A stretch of 64,000 bases of DNA, taken from positions 12,586,001 to 12,650,000 of the forward strand of contig NC_088314.1 in assembly GCF_910592395.1 (NCBI RefSeq), in the 5' to 3' direction. Made by a program: the position numbers and the translations under genes. Positions 57,530-64,000 of the stretch are shown one piece after another (position 1 is the stretch's first letter; the number at the start of each line of letters is the position of its first letter). The DNA comes from Lineus longissimus. Taxonomy: Eukaryota; Nemertea; Pilidiophora; Heteronemertea; Lineidae. The notes beneath the pieces are model-generated. The model did no database searches. It worked only from the letters and a program-made list of their open reading frames with translations, and had not been told where the DNA came from.

Positions 57530-58813
57530 GGATTTTACACTCTTCAATCAAAACACTGAGTGTGGGCACGAGTGGCATTAAAAACCCCAGGGGTGGCACG
57601 GCAGGCGGTATTTGCACCACGCCACCACGGGCACCACGCGACCACCACGCCACCACGCGAACAGGCGGAGCGATCAATATGACGATATCAAAATAGCGGT
57701 CGATTCATTGGATCATGGTTTCTTGGAACAATTATAGATGGCGTTGGCTGCTATCCCAGCTTCTCTGATGCCCGTTCTTGGGATTATTGGAATAAAGGCG
57801 TACGCCAACTACGGAAGTACGTACTGAATTACCGTTGAGTAACTAGACGTGACGACTGACCTGCAAAAACCATACGAGTACGAGTGGGTTATATAGTCTC
57901 CCTTTAAAGGGGTGGCCGTTCGTTTGGGTGGGGTGGGTTGGGGGGGGGGGGGGGGGGGAATTAGATTTATCACTCACTCGAACACGTGTGCATAGTTTCA
58001 ACATACAATAGAACAGGACTTTTAAATAGTGGACTATATTTACTTTCACACCAGTGTCACAGTCTTCATCATAGTGTTTAAAGGGACGCTATAGGCAGCA
58101 GCTATGTAGGCAAAATAAAGTTACACGAAGTAGCCAATAGGGGTCTCTCACCTCTCACAGGACGTCGAAACTATTCACACATGAGACAATACACCTATAG
58201 GCAAGATGAGCCCGTCAGGTATTTGAAATCACTGAATCATTGTCGAACAATAGGGCGGGACCTTTAAAACAGGTCACAATATTTACTTTCACATCAGTGT
58301 ACCAAATAGGCCTTCAATGCATAAGCGTACATGCCGTACAGGACCTTTACCGGGGACAAGTCTCTGTACAACACGAATTCGCAATAATAGGTCTCCGGCG
58401 ATCTATACTTTCTCCGCAGTGACAGTATTGTGACAACAATAATGGTGTGATAAGATCTCTCATGACAAACGGTTGGACACGGATGTATAGCGGCTTAATA
58501 ATAGCCCTGCTTTTTGCGATTGCCATTAACAAGTAATAAATACTCGTAAATCCCGTCAGGCAACAACGCAGTATACCAACATGCCATCTATAATTGGTAG
58601 GTGTAACCACAACTCTCAAGTGTCTGTGGTCTGATGGTCTGTTTTGATATCGTCATTATGATCGCTCCGCCTGTTCGCGTGGTGGCGTGGTGGTCGCGTG
58701 GTGCCCGTGGTGGCGTGGTGCAAATACCGCCTGCCGGGTGGCACGGAGGGCCTGCAATGCGACATTTAAAAAACATGAGTTACCAAGATTTGGTAACCCA
58801 ATGCAATCATAAT
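57530..58813 (-). pseudogene. Ubiquitin-specific protease exon (Cys box) split by a transposon
   Basis: On the minus strand, after an acceptor TTTTGTAG at 58814, the frame reads IGLPNLGNSCFLNVALQALR. This is the Cys box of USP-family deubiquitinases (GLxNLGNTCFxNxxLQ) with the catalytic Cys present. At 58736 the sequence enters an inserted element and resumes at 57599 with one copy of GTGCCACCC. It then continues to a donor GTAAGTATCC at 57529. Across the join the frame appears shifted by one base before FLMPLVPTLSVLIEECK. Other USP exons were not found, so it is either a fragment or one exon of a gene with very long introns. Confidence 0.65.
57600..58735. mobile_element. Mutator-like (MULE-type) non-autonomous element, 9-bp TSD
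   Basis: The ends GGCAGGCGGTATTTGC are inverted copies of each other over about 97 bp, with near identity (only a CAAT/CATA difference near the inner end). The 9-bp word GGGTGGCAC flanks it at 57591-57599 and 58736-58744. Long inverted ends with a 9-bp duplication are the hallmark of Mutator-like elements. The 1136-bp body has G runs at 57936-57958 and no transposase. Confidence 0.8.
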
Positions 58814-59137
58814 CTACAAAACAAAAAGAAATACATGTAAGTGGTAGAAATTTTTTTTGCAACTGATTTGAAACATATCTTAAACGATATGTGCTGAAGG
58901 TGCCGAGCCTCTTTCATGCCGTCATTGCCATGGTGATGCTGGCCGATGCTATTGCGTCCCGTCAATCAATTATCCTTTAAAAAATTGTATTTGGTAAAAC
59001 ATCTTGACAGTGCATCATGCTGTGCACACATATGCTACCGGCTGACCGACTTTCGAATGTGGTCTCGAGCCAAGGTGCATCCTTTTCTGTGAAGATCTAT
59101 TGTAAACATGATTTGTTTTGGCGACCCTAAGTGGTGC

Positions 59138-59325
59138 CGGTGTAACATCTGTGGTTGTTTCCCATGTGTCAGTGTTTCCAAACAATAGGCAGCTAGAGAG
59201 ACCACGACTTTTCAATAGGGGGGATACACAGAAAAACTCGTCAATCTATTTTTGAGCGTTCCCAAACAATGAGGGGAAACACTCAAAAACAGAAACACTC
59301 AAAAACATTACACCGGTGTTACACC
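59138..59325 (-). pseudogene. LINE 3' untranslated fragment
   Basis: Reverse complement of the stretch following the LINE ORF2 at 46733-46905 (GTTTGGGAACGCTCAAAAA, GAAAAGTCGTGGTCTCTC), almost identical. It begins with a small duplication of GTGTTTYTGTTTTTGAGT-like sequence. Only the 3' part is present. Confidence 0.8.
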
Positions 59326-59551
59326 GGCATATCTGGCAATGATGCAAAGGTCCTATAAATAGACGAATTCGAAGAAGTTTGTTTTGGTGCTGACCAGATC
59401 GTGGTGTCTCCAGGCATTGTCCAAAGTCAGCTAAGGCCTTCTGACGAGTGACGTGTTCTGAGTGTGCGCACTCATTGTTTAAACTGTTTTGAGCCGATTC
59501 CTCTTCTTCAAACAGGCCTATCTGGATGAACACACTCCCTCAAGTGCATGC

Positions 59552-59934
59552 ACAGTCTCTGTACAACACGAATTCGCAATAATAGGTCTCCGATCTATAC
59601 TTTCTCCGCAGTGACAGTATTGCGATAACAATAATGGTGTGATAAGAACTCTCATGACAAACGGTTGGACACGGATGTATAGCGGCTTAATAATAGCCCT
59701 GCTTTTTGCGAATGCCATTAACAAGTAATAAATACTCGTAAATCCCGCGAGGCAACAACGCAGTATACCAACATGCCATCTATAATTGGTAGGTGTAACC
59801 ACAACTCTCAAGTGTCTGTGGTCTGATGGTCTGTTTTGATATCGTCATTATGATCGCTCCGCCTGTTCGCGTGGTGGCGTGGTGGTCGCGTGGTGCCCGT
59901 GGTGGCGTGGTGCAAATACCGCCTGCCACGACGT
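59552..59934. mobile_element. Truncated second copy of the Mutator-like element
   Basis: Matches 58361-58735 closely from CTCTGTACAACACGAATTCG to AAATACCGCCTGCC, including the right inverted end. The left half and left end are missing. An indel distinguishes the copies (CCGGCGATC against CCGATC). Confidence 0.85.
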
Positions 59935-60084
59935 CGGCGTCGAGAATTTGATCGTGCGTCGGTCGCCGGCGGTCGTGCGTCGGAGTATGAACTAGGCTTA
60001 ACACAGACATGATGTAGCCTGTAGCCTGAACGCCTATACTGTATAGTCTCAAATCTGCATCACAAACTTGACAGTGTCAATGTA

Positions 60085-60134
60085 TGGCGCTCCAAAGCGA
60101 TCATATCTATGGCGCTCCAAAGCGATCATATCTC
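60085..60134. repeat. Tandem pair TATGGCGCTCCAAAGCGATCA
   Basis: Two adjacent copies of a 26-bp unit (ATGGCGCTCCAAAGCGATCA plus TATCT). Confidence 0.8.
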
Positions 60135-60139
60135 TATAA

Positions 60140-60318
60140 TAACGACATGACGATATTATTTACGACATGTCGATATTATCAATTACGACATGTCGTTATT
60201 AATTTCGTCATGTCGTTATTTTATTATTATTTCCGACATGACAATATTAATAACGACATGTCGTTATTAATTGTCATGTCGGGTATTTTGAGCGTTATTT
60301 TCGACATGACGATATTAC
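60140..60318. repeat. Array of CGACATGTCG palindromes
   Basis: Eight or more spaced occurrences of CGACATGTCG or its one-base variants (CGACATGACG, CGTCATGTCG), each followed by TTATTA or ATATTA. The spacing is about 22 bp on average. Each core is a self-complementary 10-mer. No ORF or element ends are evident. Confidence 0.75.
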
Positions 60319-60520
60319 AAGCGCAATTATATTGGCTAGTCCCGCCCACCAATTACTCTGGCCAATTGAAATCCTCCTTACAAATTGATTGGCTGCTGCT
60401 CGTCAATCCACGCCATTGTTTGAAGATTCTGTATCTATAGTCACGTGTAGGGGATTGGGATCACTTCTCATTTTTCTTTGAGGAAGAACCTTGGAGGAAG
60501 AAAGGAGGAAAGCGTTTGAA

Positions 60521-60662
60521 ATGGATATGCCTCTGGATTTAACTGTTGATAATGGGCGCATGCCTTTGGCTTTGCCGACCGCTGCACCTCCCCAAGAACC
60601 AGCACTTGTGTCGCTCTCACAGCCACGACCAGCAGTGTCACAGCCGCACCCGGTTCCAATTG
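60521..60662 (+). CDS. Candidate first coding exon with a PLDL motif
   Basis: After a purine-rich leader an ATG at 60521 opens 47 codons ending at a strong donor GTGAGC (60663). The peptide has MPLDLTVDNG near its start and a proline/glutamine-rich tail. P-x-D-L-x motifs bind the corepressor CtBP; the role here is inference. No second exon could be found in the following 3.3 kb, so the gene, if real, extends beyond the window. Confidence 0.4.
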
Positions 60663-63600
60663 GTGAGCACGATTCTATAACTATAGTAGTTTGCGTAAAT
60701 ATTTACTGTTAAATATCCATGTAAATCACAGTCCAGCAAACAATGTCAGAAATAATAATATCCTTGAAAATGTCAATGTACAATCATGCTTTTCAGTGCA
60801 TTTTTTCAATTCAAATATCAACATGAATGATTAATGGCAAGGGTGAGGGTGAGGGCCCGGGTGAGGGAGAGCCCTTGCCCAACCAAATTCCATTCTCCAT
60901 TATGCCTCGCGTGCGTCGTCAGTCCCGATGATAACCAGAGTGAAGTCAGTGAAGATGCCAAATTCCGACTGAAGCTGACGCCAAAAGGCGTCACAGTCGA
61001 AGTATAATAAAGCTCTAGTTAGATGCAATCCAGGGATGCAACGGGAGGGTCGCGCTGCATGGCCTAGGGTGGGTTAAAGTGGCGGAAAAGACGCTACTGG
61101 ACGCCAATTCTGATTAGTGTGCTATGAGCGCGATCCACTGCAGCCAACTCTGGCGTTCAGTCGCGTTCAGTCTGACGCGTCTTGCCGCCGAAGTTGGCGT
61201 CCAGTGTAAGCATGGAGTCTGTCAAAGGGGATATAATGGGGAAAACTACGCACTCAAATTAAGTCGGTAGATGTACCTGCGTATGATTCTTGATGAATAT
61301 ACATTTAAGGCAGGCCCATTATAGGGTGATTAATTGGCCATTTTCAGGTGAAACGAACCCGGGCACGAACCTAGACTAAGCAAACCACTCGCGACAACCT
61401 ATCAACAGTTCAAAGTTAGACTTAGAGCAAAGACCATAGAAAAGAGAGACTCTGCTTAGAGTAACTAGGCTATTGCCATATCACTGTACTGCGGAATGTA
61501 TGGCAGACTGCAGGCCTTGCTTGTACATCATTCGTTTTTTTCATCCAGACAGTGATAACACTTTTGGTGGTTTCATTTCACACCTTCCTTTCTGCGGAGA
61601 TTAGTTAATTGCTAGTCATGCGCCTGGGCCTGGGTGCGCTTGCGATAAAGACTTTTCTTTTTGTTATCCCCGTTGTTCTCCACCTGTCATTATGTAATCC
61701 TTTGTTACTCATATCAGCCTGGTATGACTGGTAAACCCACTGTCTAGGCTATAGCTATGCTGGACCTCAATTATAGAGGCCCTCTCGTTTTACGAAGTCT
61801 AATATTAAAAACCTAGATGTTGTAGATGCAACACTTTTAATCAAAGAATATTATTCTTGGTGTATAACCCATCCGCATATTTCCCTACCTTCAATTGACG
61901 AAGGAGTAATAGAACTAACTGCATGCTTAAAAAATGTTGACGACATCCGCAAAAGGCAAGGCGATAGAAGCTTTGTAAACACAGGTCTGTCCTTAGAGTA
62001 ACTAAACTCTAAGGTCTGTTGAATGTTCTTTTCATATCTGAAGAAGACACAGTACGTATCGTTGCCCCTGCAAGTAGGGGCAATGCCGAAAACATATCAA
62101 TTACTCTTGACAGCTAATTCGCATATTCCTTTGCACCCAATAGCATGTTTATAAATTAAGGAATATAAGCCATTGTAGTCACATAATTCACACAAGCCAA
62201 AATAATGATTTTTCAAATATTCAGAGATGACTAAGAATAGAACAGTTACTGTTGGAACTAGGGTGTCTACAAAACCAAGAACCGAGACCTACAAAACCAA
62301 GACTCCCCACCTACAAAACCAAGATCTACAAAACCAAGACCCCCACCTACAAAACCAAGGCTATTGGGCAAATTGCAATGCCAAATGCACTGCACTGTGA
62401 GGAATTTCGAGCCTATCGTTCATTAATTATCTCAGGGGTATCATCTAAAACTGGATTTCATAGGACCTGCCCAAGAAGTTATAAGATTGTTCTTTTTTCA
62501 TTCACCCTACCCTTTTGAAAGCTAGGCTATATTATCACCAAATACCCCAGAGAGGAATAATTAAGGTATTTTAGCTTTTGTATTACATCCTTACCCCCCC
62601 CCCCCCCCGAGATCCTTATTTTCTTGGAATAGCTTAACCAGTGTTAATTGTTCTGAACAGAATCTGAGTACAAAGCATCAAAGAGCTTGTTTATATAGGA
62701 GCTTAAATCTGTTTTATTGATAAATTGCAACTTCCTGCTGTACAGAGGAGGTTAACGGGTGTCTAAGCACCATGCGGGGGTGGGGGGTTCTCAGTTTTGC
62801 CAAGTTGTTAAAATTATGCCAACTCTCTAGTTTTGTAGATTTTTGAACTGGGGATCGGAGGTAATCTTTCCGGCTGGCACCCACGAAATGTTACGCAATT
62901 AAAGTACAATGAGATACTTCACTTTCTGTTAGGCCCTATCAAAAAAAATGTTAGTTTATCATCCCCCGTATCACTTTTTCGGCCGGCATCAACATTTTTT
63001 ATTTTTTAACTTCTAATTTCAATCACTTAATTCGTGCCTTTAGCAGGTTGGAATTGTTTCAAGACCAATTTAGTTGCGTTTCTGATGAAATTCCCTTTCC
63101 ATTGATACCAGGCATGCTCACTTTGATTCATTTTATCAGTCTGTTATTCACATTTGAATGCCGGGGAAACTTTTCCCAGCGTAGATGCCCGCCGGCGGTA
63201 TGAGACAAGACCACTAATGAATATTGATAGGTTGGAGGGTCCAGGCCTATCTATTAGACGAGTGCATGTTTTTTACTCTCAAGTACATATTTGGAGAGGT
63301 ATTGAAAAAATATTTGCTGTGGCAAGTCTACAGATATAAATAAATTGTTTGGTAAAAAAAATAATTTTGAATTTTGGCAACCTGGCCATAGGGGGGTGGT
63401 TCAAATTTGGAGTGAAAATGGCCGAAATGGGTAAAAATGTCCACTTGTGTCAAACTTGTCAATTTAAAAAAAAATTTCCGTGGTCAATCACCAATTTAAA
63501 TCGCACCAGTTACTCGCAAGAATAAGCCGTATATCATATCCGAATTTCAGTTTCACAGCTCCACGCATTCTTTGATGGCGGGCATTTGAAATAGCTGGAA

Positions 63601-64000
63601 ATGGCTTGGAAAATCAATTGTGGTCTTGTCTCTATTTAGAGGGTTTTGGGTTACAGGTCAAAAATAGTAAATGAGCTCTGAAATCCACAAAAACCGTTTG
63701 AATTGGCTGAAATGTGTTGAGAATGTGTGGACATATCATGGAAATTGGAAAATGTGGAAAAAAAGAAAATTCTCAAATTTAACCCCCCCCCTGTCCTACA
63801 GGGCTTTTAAGTGAAAATGCCAAAAATTGAAATTTTCAAAAAATTTCAAATAATTTCAAATTTTTCTACTTTTTTGGGCTAGATATGTTTCATAACAATC
63901 ATCAATTGTGAATAGTAATGAGAGTGTTGATTGTTTTGCATGTTATTTTCATTTTGGGAGGTGTCGGGCACAGAGCACGCTGGGTGGAGGGTACCAAGCT
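60663..64000. other. No gene recognised; scattered repeats
   Basis: Contents seen: a G-rich GGTGAGGGTGAGGGCCCGGG block at about 60842-60865; a TAGGGTGATTAATTGGCCAT segment near 61322 related to the TTAA MITE at 36004; a minisatellite at 62265-62362; a poly-C run at 62594-62609; a dispersed repeat at 63194-63345; then AT-rich sequence with A runs. Confidence 0.45.
62265..62362. repeat. Minisatellite of CTACAAAACCAAGA units
   Basis: Five copies of CTACAAAACCAAG with variable spacers (ACC, ACTCCCCAC, AT, ACCCCCAC). A short ORF through it is a by-product. Confidence 0.8.

Noticed and set aside
1-64000. CRISPR arrays, prokaryotic operons, rRNA genes
   Set aside because: No regularly spaced conserved repeats with unique spacers, no operon-like gene packing and no rRNA motifs; the window is clearly eukaryotic.

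Overview
This is a repeat-rich eukaryotic window, most likely from a marine invertebrate animal. The evidence is spliced genes with GT-AG introns, a split animal-type ATG7 gene, a dense mix of DNA transposons, LINEs and LTR elements, and frequent TAGGCCTA-type words. The exact species cannot be read from the sequence. Most real genes here are built from exons shorter than 300 bp. I assembled exons by hand from splice sites, reading phase and family motifs.

Left half (1-33.8 kb): the minus strand carries the first two coding exons of the autophagy E1-like enzyme ATG7. Exon 1 is at 33611-33807, exon 2 at 1140-1257, and intron 1 is 32.4 kb. That intron holds a TTAA-type MITE (3765-4658), a pogo/Tigger-like element (7066-8135), a decayed Ty3/Gypsy element split by a hairpin-ended repeat (about 10.1-14.8 kb), a Ty1/Copia element with 109-bp LTRs (14769-19564), more hairpin-ended repeats, and a 10.5-kb element at 23012-33551.

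The 23012-33551 element is the most striking object. It has terminal inverted repeats starting TATGGGCGG and a 6-bp target duplication GTTATA. It carries two convergent spliced genes: a 206-aa protein of unknown family on the plus strand, and an about 894-aa minus-strand protein. The latter joins an N-terminal bromodomain, a short coiled coil and a transposase-like region ending in a cysteine cluster. The element ends 59 bp from the ATG7 exon 1 splice donor.

Middle (33.8-47 kb): upstream of ATG7 lie a Harbinger relic, small MITEs, a hairpin-ended repeat, a 200-bp-arm foldback and a damaged non-LTR retrotransposon. The retrotransposon's reverse transcriptase is cut by a complete two-gene PIF/Harbinger transposon (42471-45820, TSD CAG) with apparently intact Myb-like and transposase genes.

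Right (47-64 kb): a plus-strand gene encodes a stand-alone homologue of the cysteine-rich cytoplasmic (ballast) domain of P2X7. It ends 27 bp from the stop codon of a convergent ten-exon THAP plus DDE-transposase-like gene. Its last intron is swollen by a 66-bp minisatellite, a satellite of about 240 bp, two LINE fragments and a MITE. Beyond lie a ubiquitin-specific-protease catalytic exon split by a Mutator-like insertion with a 9-bp TSD, a truncated second copy of that element, an array of CGACATGTCG palindromes and a candidate first exon with a PLDL motif. From about 60.7 kb to the end I see no further gene.
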